A stretch of 24,260 nt of DNA from HyVt-560 sp964577195 (GTDB lineage Bacteria; Pseudomonadota; Gammaproteobacteria; UWMA-0217), in NCBI GenBank assembly GCA_964577195.1, contig CAZNYF010000019.1, positions 1 to 24,260 on the forward strand, read 5' to 3'. The position numbers were made by a program, and so were the translations under genes. The notes beneath the pieces were generated by a model. The model was not told the origin of the DNA, made no database searches, and saw only the letters and a list, made by a program, of their open reading frames with translations. Shown in pieces: positions 7,815 to 14,253 of this stretch. Within the stretch, counting starts at the first letter, position 1. Each line of letters starts with the position of its first letter.

Positions 7815-7823
7815 GGACGCCCT
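7811..7823 (-). repeat. Solitary terminus resembling the 162-bp element ends
   Basis: Read on the minus strand it is AGGGCGTCCCTAA, one mismatch in 13 from the right end of the 12593-12754 element (AGGGCGTCTCTAA). It overlaps the TPR stop codon. No partner end is seen nearby, so it may be a remnant or a chance match. Confidence 0.35.
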
Positions 7824-7849
7824 ATAGCCAACTAGACATGGAGCATTCT

Positions 7850-8995
7850 TTACCCGTGCCTTTCAACTTGAGAAATATAGACAACCCAACTAAGCATCAG
7901 CGCAATGACGCACATGATTGAGCCGAAATAATAGGCCCAGGATGAGCCTAAACCTGTCCAGACATATCCCGCAAATAGGCTGCCGAGTGAGCTTCCAACT
8001 CCGAAGCCAATACCTGCATATAGCGCCTGACCACGCCCTTGCAATCTGCCGGGGAAGAAGTGTTGGAGCAATTCCATTGCAGATGCATGGAATAACCCGT
8101 AGCTCGCAGCGTGCATGGTTTGCGCGATGATTAGTATTGGGAGGCTTTCAACCATTGAGCCGATTAAAAGCCAGCGGGTTGCGGTAACGGCGATGGCTAT
8201 GGAAAACAATTTGGCAGCGCCGATTGCTGGTATCCAGCGATGAACGGCGAGAAAAACTCCGATCTCCGCTACCACGCCCAACGCCCAGAGCTGACCTGTC
8301 GCTACGGTAGAATATCCGTGCTCCGCAAGGTAAATACTGAAAAAAGTGTAATAAGGCCCGTGACTTGCCTGCATCAATAAGCAGGCGAGAAAAAATGCCA
8401 GCACCGCCGGTTGGCGCAATGTGGATAACACCGAGCCACTTTCTGGATGATGAGCCGGATGAACAACATCAGTCACCATTAGCGTCGTCAGCCACGTCCC
8501 GGCCAGCAAAGCGACAACGATAAATGGCAGTATATTAATACTGCCTATTTCCAGCCAGTAGCCAATGCCTGTCACCGCCAGAATAAAACCGATGGAACCC
8601 CAGAGTCGGATACGGCTGTATCGAGTTCGGCGTGGGCCGAGATGATCGAGAGTGAACACTTCAAATTGAGGCAATGCTGCATGCCAGAAAAAACTGAAAA
8701 CGCCCAGCGACAGCAACATCCAGAAATAATTTTGGTGAATAAACAGTACTGAAAATGCCAATGCGCCCAGCGCCGTCAACCAACGGATTATCGTTAATCG
8801 GTTGCCCCGGCGATCGGCTATCGATCCCCAGATGTAAGGCGCAAAAATCTTGGTCGCCATAACCACCGCCATCAGCTCGCCAATTTGACGCGGTGAGTAA
8901 TCCAGTGATCCGAGGTAAAGGCTCCAGTAAGGCACGAACGCGCCCAAACCGGCAAAGTAAATCAGGTAGAACGATGAAAGGCGGTAGTAAGGAAT
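7850..8995 (-). CDS. MFS transporter (HcaT-like family) with an apparent ATT start
   Basis: A twelve-helix major facilitator protein with the cytoplasmic loop motif GSIADRRGNR after the second helix and a C-terminal half rich in GLFHASAMELLQHFFPGRLQGRGQALYAG. The conserved first helix (PYYRLSSFYLIYFAGLGAF) lies upstream of the first standard start codon (TTG at 8947), so the gene must begin earlier. The codon exactly where relatives have their Met (before PYYRLSSFY) is ATT at 8995-8993; a stop lies 6 codons further up. Either ATT is used, as in a few known bacterial genes, or the start was lost and the gene is decayed. It lies downstream of vapC on the same strand; from memory, aroC and a gene of this family are neighbours in pseudomonads, so the toxin-antitoxin pair may have been inserted between them. 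Substrate unknown. Confidence 0.8.
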   Translation of the reverse strand: MPYYRLSSFYLIYFAGLGAFVPYWSLYLGSLDYSPRQIGELMAVVMATKIFAPYIWGSIADRRGNRLTIIRWLTALGALAFSVLFIHQNYFWMLLSLGVFSFFWHAALPQFEVFTLDHLGPRRTRYSRIRLWGSIGFILAVTGIGYWLEIGSINILPFIVVALLAGTWLTTLMVTDVVHPAHHPESGSVLSTLRQPAVLAFFLACLLMQASHGPYYTFFSIYLAEHGYSTVATGQLWALGVVAEIGVFLAVHRWIPAIGAAKLFSIAIAVTATRWLLIGSMVESLPILIIAQTMHAASYGLFHASAMELLQHFFPGRLQGRGQALYAGIGFGVGSSLGSLFAGYVWTGLGSSWAYYFGSIMCVIALMLSWVVYISQVERHG

Positions 8996-9016
8996 GGTGT
9001 TATCGAGTAGTTAAAA

Positions 9017-9394
9017 TTAAGGCTTGAAAACTTTGAGTTGTAAATCTTTAATCACTTTAAAATGCTTTCTATTACTCGATACAAGCTGCATATTATTTTC
9101 TACGGTCGTAGCAGCAATAATAGCGTCCCCTGCCCTCATGCCTGAAGACAATGCATATTCTTCCACATAAATCAGCGCTCGGTGGCCGATATTTTCAGAA
9201 AAAGGCAATATTGAAAAATTAAAGTCACTGATAAAACTTTTGGTGAATTTATGCTGGGTTTTGTTCTGTGCACCCTGAAGTAATTCCATATAGCTATGAA
9301 TCGAGAGGTACTTATCGTCATCTTTATCTATCAAAGAGGCCGCTTTAATATTGCCACGCTGAACCCAGATCAGGATATCCGTATCATAAATCAT
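9017..9394 (-). CDS. vapC: PIN-domain ribonuclease toxin (VapC type)
   Basis: The 125-residue protein is the usual VapC size. The acidic PIN residues are visible: Asp4 and Asp6 (MIYDTDILIW), Glu37 (YMELLQGA), Asp90 (RAGDAIIAATT), and the SSNRKHF segment where relatives have a TxNxKHF motif. Such toxins cleave RNA, often initiator tRNA, and are held inactive by the partner antitoxin. Its ATG lies inside the end of the antitoxin gene (11-nt overlap). The end of the gene is 21 nt from the probable start of the MFS gene downstream. Confidence 0.88.
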   Translation of the reverse strand: MIYDTDILIWVQRGNIKAASLIDKDDDKYLSIHSYMELLQGAQNKTQHKFTKSFISDFNFSILPFSENIGHRALIYVEEYALSSGMRAGDAIIAATTVENNMQLVSSNRKHFKVIKDLQLKVFKP

Positions 9395-9620
9395 AGCGAG
9401 GCTTTCTTAAGCTCTCTAATGCTTCCAGAACAGTCTCTTCATCTGCTTTGTGCATACCAAAAAACGGGTGTTCTGTGACTTTTAACGCAGCTTGTTCTTT
9501 GGCTGGCTGGATGACGCCCTTTACTTTCCCGTGATACAGCACAGTGACACTTTCATTGCGCTCAAGCGCCTTTAGAATATCAGTGGTTTTGTATCTTAAA
9601 TCGACGATTGATGCTCGCAT
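9384..9620 (-). CDS. Antitoxin of the Phd/YefM-like type, partner of VapC
   Basis: The 78-residue protein begins RASIVDLRYKTTDILKALERNESVTVLYHGKVKGVIQP, the compact DNA-binding fold of Phd/YefM-like antitoxins, and ends with an acidic/helical tail (DEETVLEALESLRKPRYDL) that should wrap the toxin. The ATG at 9620 is preferred to a TTG two codons earlier. It is first in a two-gene operon with vapC and has a good promoter just upstream, which it probably represses itself. Confidence 0.85.
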   Translation of the reverse strand: MRASIVDLRYKTTDILKALERNESVTVLYHGKVKGVIQPAKEQAALKVTEHPFFGMHKADEETVLEALESLRKPRYDL

Positions 9621-9654
9621 AAGCAACTCGGCAATAGCTTAATAATGACTACAT

Positions 9655-9690
9655 ACTATAGACATTTTCAAAAGATCGTCAAGTAACGAT
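9655..9690 (-). promoter_or_regulatory. Promoter of the antitoxin-vapC operon with an overlapping inverted repeat
   Basis: On the minus strand TTGACG (9682-9677) and TATAGT (9660-9655) are separated by 16 bp, a good sigma-70 promoter 35 nt upstream of the antitoxin ATG. ATCGT (9675-9679) and ACGAT (9686-9690) form an inverted repeat around the -35 box, a plausible operator for autorepression. Confidence 0.6.
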
Positions 9691-9691
9691 A

Positions 9692-10789
9692 CTAAACTGA
9701 GGCGGGAATATCGGGTAGTTCTGTAGTGACATCCATATTCTGCGCTCTGTGGCGCAAGGCGTGATCCATTAAAGTAATCGCAAGCATCGCTTCGGCGATA
9801 GGTGTTGCACGGATTCCTACGCAGGGGTCGTGCCGGCCTTTGGTGACGATATCGACAGGCTCACCTTTAAGGTTCACTGTGTTGCCGGATAAGCGAATAC
9901 TGGAAGTGGCTTTCAGCGCAATGCTGACTTCGATATTTTGACCGCTGGAGATTCCACCCAATACGCCGCCTGAATTGTTTCCAATAAATCCTTGTGGCGT
10001 AATTTCATCACGATGCTCGGTGCCTTTTTGTACGATGCTTTTAAAGCCCGCGCCAATCTCCACGCCTTTCACTGCATTGATCGACATCATCGAATGAGCG
10101 ATATCCGCATCCAGTCTGGCAAAAATGGGTTCACCCCAGCCTGGCGGGACAGATTCTGCAACTGCATTGATTCTTGCGCCGACGGAGTTTCCTTCTTTGC
10201 GTAGCGCATCCATATACGCTTCCATCTCTGCAACCTTGCCGGCATCAGGACAAAAGAAAGGATTATTTTCAACTTCATCCCAATCGAATGCTTCCGCTTT
10301 GATAGGCCCAAGTTCTGCGAGATAGCCACGGATCACCGTACCGTAGCGCACATTGAGCCATTTTTTAGCAATACCACCTGCTGCAACACGCATTGCCGTT
10401 TCACGAGCAGAGGAGCGCCCACCACCGCGATAGTCACGCAGGCCATATTTTTTGTAGTAGGTGTAATCCGCGTGTCCAGGGCGAAAACGATCCATAATAT
10501 CCGAGTAATCTTTGGATTTTTGATCAGTGTTTTCAATCATTAACGCAATCGGAGTACCCGTCGTTTTCCCCTCGAACACGCCAGATAGTATCTTGACCTG
10601 ATCCATTTCCCGACGCTGCGTCGTATGCCGGGTTTTACCCGGTCGGCGTCGCTCCAAATCTACTTGCAGATCCGCCTCGGACAGCTCTAGCCCAGGCGGG
10701 CAGCCGTCAACGATACAGCCAATCGCAGGCCCGTGACTTTCACCAAAACTGGTGACCGTAAATAGTTTTCCAATAGTATTTCCAGACAT
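9692..10789 (-). CDS. aroC: Chorismate synthase
   Basis: Converts 5-enolpyruvylshikimate-3-phosphate to chorismate, the last common step toward aromatic amino acids, folates and quinones, using reduced FMN. The 365-residue protein shows the family signatures in order: FTVTSFGESHGPAIG (residues 10-24), RPGKTRHTTQRREMDQV, FRPGHADYTYYKKYGLRDYRGGGRSSARETAMRVAAG, MMSINAVKGVEIG, and the C-terminal RHDPCVGIRATPIAEAM. Length is typical. An AAGG lies 12 nt before the ATG. The 52 nt upstream of the gene lead to a 162-bp palindromic element; the gene is followed by the antitoxin-vapC operon on the same strand. Confidence 0.97.
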   Translation of the reverse strand: MSGNTIGKLFTVTSFGESHGPAIGCIVDGCPPGLELSEADLQVDLERRRPGKTRHTTQRREMDQVKILSGVFEGKTTGTPIALMIENTDQKSKDYSDIMDRFRPGHADYTYYKKYGLRDYRGGGRSSARETAMRVAAGGIAKKWLNVRYGTVIRGYLAELGPIKAEAFDWDEVENNPFFCPDAGKVAEMEAYMDALRKEGNSVGARINAVAESVPPGWGEPIFARLDADIAHSMMSINAVKGVEIGAGFKSIVQKGTEHRDEITPQGFIGNNSGGVLGGISSGQNIEVSIALKATSSIRLSGNTVNLKGEPVDIVTKGRHDPCVGIRATPIAEAMLAITLMDHALRHRAQNMDVTTELPDIPASV

Positions 10790-10841
10790 GGTTTGAATTG
10801 TACCTTAGAGCTCCCGTGTTTCGTACCTCAACTCAATTTAC

Positions 10842-11003
10842 AGGGCATCTCTATTAATTCAGAGTGAGAAAGATTGAGAATCAAGATTTTTAAGAGCAAG
10901 GCGCTAAGTGACTGTAATAACGGGACTATTGTGGTTACTTAGTAACGCAGCTATTGAAAATACTGAACTCAAGATACTCATTCTGAATTAAAAGAGGTGC
11001 CCT
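10842..11003. mobile_element. 162-bp palindromic MITE-like element, copy 1
   Basis: Termini are AGGGCATCTCTATTAATTC on the left and, read inward from the right, AGGGCACCTCTTTTAATTC. The arms stay complementary inward (left CAGAGTGAG... CTAAGTGAC, right reverse complement CAGAATGAG... CTAAGTAAC), leaving a small centre near 10922. TAC flanks both sides (10839-10841 and 11003-11005, the second sharing its T with the repeat), consistent with a 2-3 bp target duplication. No protein is encoded. It fills the gap between purU and aroC and starts 11 nt after the purU stop, so its hairpin could act as terminator or processing site. Length equals the copy at 12593-12754. Confidence 0.8.
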
Positions 11004-11014
11004 ACAGATAGAGG

Positions 11015-11881
11015 TTAGAATATGACGGTTTTATTTCCACAAACCAGCACGTTGTTTCGCAAGTGATTCCAGATTGCGCGGGAAAGGACAATTTTCTCTA
11101 GATCCCGACCCTTACGCACCAGCGCATTGACCGAATCCTCGTGGCTGACATTCGCCACATCCTGTTCAATAATCGGCCCGGCATCCAACTCAGCTGTCAC
11201 GTAATGACTGGTTGCACCAATGATTTTTACACCACGGGCATACGCCGCATGGTACGGCTTGGCACCGGCAAACGCAGGTAAAAATGAGTGGTGAATATTG
11301 ATTATGCGATTAGGCATTGCACTGACAAAGTCATCGCTTAAAATCTGCATGTAACGCGCCAGAACCACAAAATCAATTTGCTGTTTTTTTAATAACTCCA
11401 GCTGGGCCGCTTCTTGTTCTGGCTTGTTGTCTTTGGTGATGGGGAAATAGTGAAAGTCGATACCATGCCGCGCTGCGACTGGCTCTAGATCACGATGATT
11501 GCTAATAATTATCGGAATTTCGACTTGCCACTCTTTAGCTTCCACTCGCGCAAGAATGTCGTAAAAACAATGCGAAAGTTTTGAAACAAACAACGCCATT
11601 CTTCGCTTTGCTGTAGAAAAATGCAGCTTTGATTCCATCGCAAAACGCTTGCCCACAAGCGTTTCGAAATATTCTGCTATTTGGTCACTAGCAATTGCAA
11701 AATCGCTCAAATCCCATTCAATGCGCATGAAAAAAACTTTTTTCTCAGCATCGACATGCTGCGCCAAGTGAATAATGTTACCGCCATTTTTAAAAATAAA
11801 TTCGGTGACTGAAATCACGATGCCCTTTTGATCAGGGCAGTGAATGAGTAAGGTAGCAGAATTCCTTTGGGTGCCGGTCAA
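11015..11881 (-). CDS. purU: Formyltetrahydrofolate deformylase
   Basis: Hydrolyses 10-formyltetrahydrofolate to tetrahydrofolate and formate, balancing the one-carbon pool and feeding formate to purine synthesis. The 288-residue protein has an N-terminal ACT domain (about 8-85, LLIHCPDQKGIVISVTEFIF) and a formyltransferase-fold domain (about 92-278) with Asn195, His197 and Asp233 in INIHHSFLPAF and AELDAGPII. The start is TTG at 11881, with AAGGAA 7 nt upstream and no in-frame ATG before the ACT domain. The short gap to tlpA upstream (40 bp) suggests co-transcription. A palindromic element follows the stop. Confidence 0.94.
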   Translation of the reverse strand: MTGTQRNSATLLIHCPDQKGIVISVTEFIFKNGGNIIHLAQHVDAEKKVFFMRIEWDLSDFAIASDQIAEYFETLVGKRFAMESKLHFSTAKRRMALFVSKLSHCFYDILARVEAKEWQVEIPIIISNHRDLEPVAARHGIDFHYFPITKDNKPEQEAAQLELLKKQQIDFVVLARYMQILSDDFVSAMPNRIINIHHSFLPAFAGAKPYHAAYARGVKIIGATSHYVTAELDAGPIIEQDVANVSHEDSVNALVRKGRDLEKIVLSRAIWNHLRNNVLVCGNKTVIF

Positions 11882-11905
11882 CGTTTGTTCCTTGTCGAAA
11901 AATAT

Positions 11906-11918
11906 AGGGTGTCTCTAA
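11906..11918 (+). repeat. Solitary terminus resembling the 162-bp element ends
   Basis: AGGGTGTCTCTAA matches the element terminus AGGGCGTCTCTAA at 12 of 13 positions and lies between purU and the stop codon of the thioredoxin gene. No opposite end is seen in the surrounding coding sequence. Possibly the relic of an excised or decayed copy. Confidence 0.35.
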
Positions 11919-11921
11919 GAA

Positions 11922-12428
11922 CTATAGCTGGGCAAATTTCGCCATATAAGACTCCAGCGCTTTGATTTTAACAGGGCCCGGCTGTACTGCTTTTAACTCA
12001 CCTTCTGGCGAAAACAACCAGTAAGTAGGTGTTCCACGGAAAGATTCTTCGGCGGCAATTTGATAGTTGATCGCCATAATGCCCAGCTCAGCAACGTAAT
12101 TGGGAAAACCAAGGGGGGCTTCTTTAAGCTTGCTTTTGATCGCTGCAAGCTGATCCATGCCGTCAATAGAAACGCCCACAACAACCGCATCGTTATCTTT
12201 ATGCTTTTGGTGAAATTCAATGATTGCGGGCTTATTCATCTCGCAAACGTGACAATTCAATGCCCAAAACATCACCAGCACCCATTTACCTTTGCCCACC
12301 CAATGATCCAGATCTTCTGCACTTCCCTGCATGGTTTTCAGATCAAGATTGGGGATTTCTTCCGCTGTCACGGCCGTTGTGAAGCTCAACATTGCTGTGA
12401 GGAGTATCGTTGCTAATTTAAGTTTCAT
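11922..12428 (-). CDS. Exported TlpA-like thioredoxin-fold protein
   Basis: Residues 1-22 are a signal peptide (MKLKLATILLTAMLSFTTAVTA). The mature part is a thioredoxin fold of the TlpA/AhpC-TSA type: LVMFWALNCHVCEMNKP with the redox pair Cys59/Cys62, VVGVSIDG, and the cis-Pro loop FRGTPTYWLFSPEG. The CHVC active site and the export signal point to thiol-disulfide work in the periplasm, possibly reduction in cytochrome c maturation or protection, but no partner gene indicates which. AGGA lies 5 nt before the ATG. purU follows 40 nt after its stop. Confidence 0.88.
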   Translation of the reverse strand: MKLKLATILLTAMLSFTTAVTAEEIPNLDLKTMQGSAEDLDHWVGKGKWVLVMFWALNCHVCEMNKPAIIEFHQKHKDNDAVVVGVSIDGMDQLAAIKSKLKEAPLGFPNYVAELGIMAINYQIAAEESFRGTPTYWLFSPEGELKAVQPGPVKIKALESYMAKFAQL

Positions 12429-12539
12429 AAGATTCCTGGCTCATAAGTAGTTAGTTGTCCATTCGGTACGTATTCTGGCGTGCGACGGAGGCGATATCAA
12501 GTGTGATCAAGTATCAAAATTTTTAAACCGCCTAATCCG

Positions 12540-12568
12540 TTGGTAATCGTCATACATAGACTTATAAA
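12540..12568 (+). promoter_or_regulatory. Probable sigma-70 promoter of the ompA-like/bioD operon
   Basis: TTGGTA (12540-12545) and TATAAA (12563-12568) are separated by exactly 17 bp. Transcription would start near 12575, at the ACGTTAACGT palindrome, and would place the whole 162-nt hairpin element in the leader RNA. Confidence 0.5.
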
Positions 12569-12592
12569 GCACATCACGTTAACGTAAGCTGA

Positions 12593-12754
12593 AGGGCGCC
12601 TCTAAAAATAGAAGCACGCTTGATGAAACGCATTAAACAGCACCTTTTCACCCCAAAAACTCGTCGAATAGCACACTATTCTCCTCATTTTTGGGATAAA
12701 AATGCACCATTTACTGCATTCCCTAAATCACACTTCTATTATTAGAGACGCCCT
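12593..12754. mobile_element. 162-bp palindromic MITE-like element, copy 2
   Basis: Termini are AGGGCGCCTCTAAAAATAGAA and, inward from the right, AGGGCGTCTCTAATAATAGAA. The arms pair along their length with many G-U-compatible differences and meet at GAATAGCACACTATTC (12666-12681), a perfect palindrome around a 4-nt centre. TGA flanks both ends (12590-12592 and 12754-12756, the latter sharing its T). It has the same length and ends as the copy at 10842-11003 but different interior arms. It ends 38 bp before the OmpA lipoprotein start codon. Confidence 0.82.
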
Positions 12755-12792
12755 GAATTACTGATTTCTCAAACAACTTCAAGGATTTGAAT

Positions 12793-13449
12793 ATGAATAA
12801 GTTCATCAAACCTATAGCAACCATCGCCTGTACAGGTCTACTGCTATCCGCTTGTGCAACCAATGACCCACACCAGCGCGCTAAAATTGGCGCAGCCACC
12901 GGAGCCGTTCTTGGCGCTGTGATCGGCAACCAGGCTGGTGGAACCAAGACTCGCGTTGGCGGTGCTGTCGCCGGTGCTGCGGCAGGTGCTGCCATTGGCA
13001 ACTACATGGACAAACAGCAGCACGAAATGGAAGAAAAACTCGCCGCCGAGCAGCAAAAAAAGGAGATCGAACTGGTTCGTGTTAATGAAAATACGATCAA
13101 GCTCAACCTCAATAGCGAAGTGTCTTTTGACACCAACAGCGCAGATCTAAATCCTGGTTTCCATACATCCCTCAACAAGATCGCCAGTGTCATTAGTGAG
13201 TACCAACAAACCTCTGTTAGGGTTATCGGACACACTGACAGCCGTGGCTCAGACCTACACAACCAGCAGTTATCAGAAAAGCGCGCTGAGTCTGTTAGCT
13301 CCTATCTTGCGTTAAAAGGTGTTGAATTTGGACGTATCACAGTCGAAGGGCGTGGTGAATCGAGCCCTCGTGCTACCAATGATTCAGACTTTGGTCGTCA
13401 GCAGAATCGACGTGTAGAAATTATACTCAAATCCAATCAACCGGGTTGA
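12793..13449 (+). CDS. Outer-membrane lipoprotein with glycine zipper and OmpA peptidoglycan-binding domain
   Basis: ATG 12793 is chosen because AAGGA lies 7 nt upstream. The 218-residue precursor has a lipobox LSAC with Cys21; Ala follows, not Asp, so outer-membrane sorting is expected. Residues about 30-65 are a glycine-zipper segment (KIGAATGAVLGAVIG, GGAVAGAAAGAAIGNYMD). Residues about 95-215 are the OmpA-like domain, with VIGHTDSRGSDLHNQQLSEKRAESV and GRGESSPRATNDSDFGRQQNRRVEI, which binds diaminopimelate of the cell wall. The arrangement resembles YiaD. Its stop overlaps the TTG start of bioD (TTGA), so the two are co-translated despite unrelated roles. Confidence 0.92.
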   Translation: MNKFIKPIATIACTGLLLSACATNDPHQRAKIGAATGAVLGAVIGNQAGGTKTRVGGAVAGAAAGAAIGNYMDKQQHEMEEKLAAEQQKKEIELVRVNENTIKLNLNSEVSFDTNSADLNPGFHTSLNKIASVISEYQQTSVRVIGHTDSRGSDLHNQQLSEKRAESVSSYLALKGVEFGRITVEGRGESSPRATNDSDFGRQQNRRVEIILKSNQPG

Positions 13450-14102
13450 ACGGACTTTTTATTACCGGTACCGATACCGATGTAGGTAAAACCTATATCG
13501 GTACTCGGTTAACCGAGTACCTATATCAACAGAAACTTTCGATACAAGCACGCAAGCCGGTAGAAACCGGCTGCTTCGAGGTCGAAGGCATTCTGATTCC
13601 AACCGATGCCATGCAGTATTATCGGGCGATGGGAAAATCAGTCAAGTTGAAAACCATCTGCCCACACCGCTTCACACTGGCAGCTTCACCCGCTGAAGCC
13701 GCGCGTCAGGAAGGCCAATCCATTACAATTGATCAGCTCCTTCACGCCTGCTCGGCTGCTGAAGGTGACTTTGTATTGGTTGAAGGCGCTGGCGGATTTT
13801 ACTCGCCCATCGCCACCGATGGCTTGAATGCCGATCTCGCTCAACAGCTTGGACTGGATGTTTTAGTGGTCGCGGCTGACCGACTTGGTACCATCAATCA
13901 AGTACTCCTCACCGTAGAAGCCATTAAGCTCCGGGGACTAAAAGTTGCCGCTGTGATTCTTAACCAGATTGATGACTCCGAACTGCCTTTCGATAACTCA
14001 GAGCCTCTCGATAGACTACTCGAAATACCAATCCACAGAGTTTCTTTCGCTCCGAAGCTCGATGAGTTAAATCCAATTTTCGAAAAACTTATCCAAACTT
14101 GA
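13446..14102 (+). CDS. bioD: Dethiobiotin synthetase
   Basis: ATP-dependent carboxylation of 7,8-diaminononanoate to dethiobiotin, the step before biotin synthase. The 218-residue protein begins NGLFITGTDTDVGKTYIGTRL with the P-loop at residues 8-16; ARKPVETGC and VEGAGGFYSPI complete the active site. The start is TTG at 13446, overlapping the lipoprotein stop as TTGA; there is no in-frame ATG nearby and the fold begins at once, so TTG is convincing. No other biotin gene is in the window. Confidence 0.94.
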   Translation: MNGLFITGTDTDVGKTYIGTRLTEYLYQQKLSIQARKPVETGCFEVEGILIPTDAMQYYRAMGKSVKLKTICPHRFTLAASPAEAARQEGQSITIDQLLHACSAAEGDFVLVEGAGGFYSPIATDGLNADLAQQLGLDVLVVAADRLGTINQVLLTVEAIKLRGLKVAAVILNQIDDSELPFDNSEPLDRLLEIPIHRVSFAPKLDELNPIFEKLIQT

Positions 14103-14139
14103 TACACCAAAGATCCGCAGGGCAAGCCGCAAGTCTTAT

Positions 14140-14250
14140 GTGCTGAAGTACGACCACCAAGGATGGTGGAAGTGCTGGGAATGCAGGAGCAATTCTCAGT
14201 ACGAAGCGCATCTTCCGCGATTCTACGCCAAAACCAATGCGACAAGATAA
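14140..14250 (+). CDS. Possible small CxxC protein between bioD and the kinase gene
   Basis: A frame open from 14071 to the TAA at 14248-14250 ends 3 nt before the kinase start. From the only standard start in it (GTG 14140) it encodes 36 residues including YDHQGWWKCWECRSNSQYE, a Trp-rich CWEC that looks like half of a zinc ribbon or a redox CxxC. No clear ribosome site precedes the GTG; translation could begin further up from a rare start. The 150-bp gap between two otherwise tightly packed genes is almost exactly filled by it. I do not recognise a family. It could be chance. Confidence 0.35.
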   Translation: MLKYDHQGWWKCWECRSNSQYEAHLPRFYAKTNATR

Positions 14251-14253
14251 CTC

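Larger units (their letters stand above)
12429..12792. other. Intergenic control region between the thioredoxin gene and the OmpA lipoprotein gene
   Basis: No gene is seen in 364 bp. It holds a rightward promoter (12540-12568), the perfect palindrome ACGTTAACGT (12576-12585) and a 162-bp palindromic element (12593-12754). Toward the thioredoxin gene three TTGAT repeats occur at about 12497-12522 (minus strand), of unknown meaning. Confidence 0.65.

Noticed and set aside
13898..14245. Minus-strand 115-codon frame over the end of bioD
   Set aside because: It is antisense to bioD, has no ribosome site and no recognisable domain; the plus-strand small CWEC frame suits the gap better.
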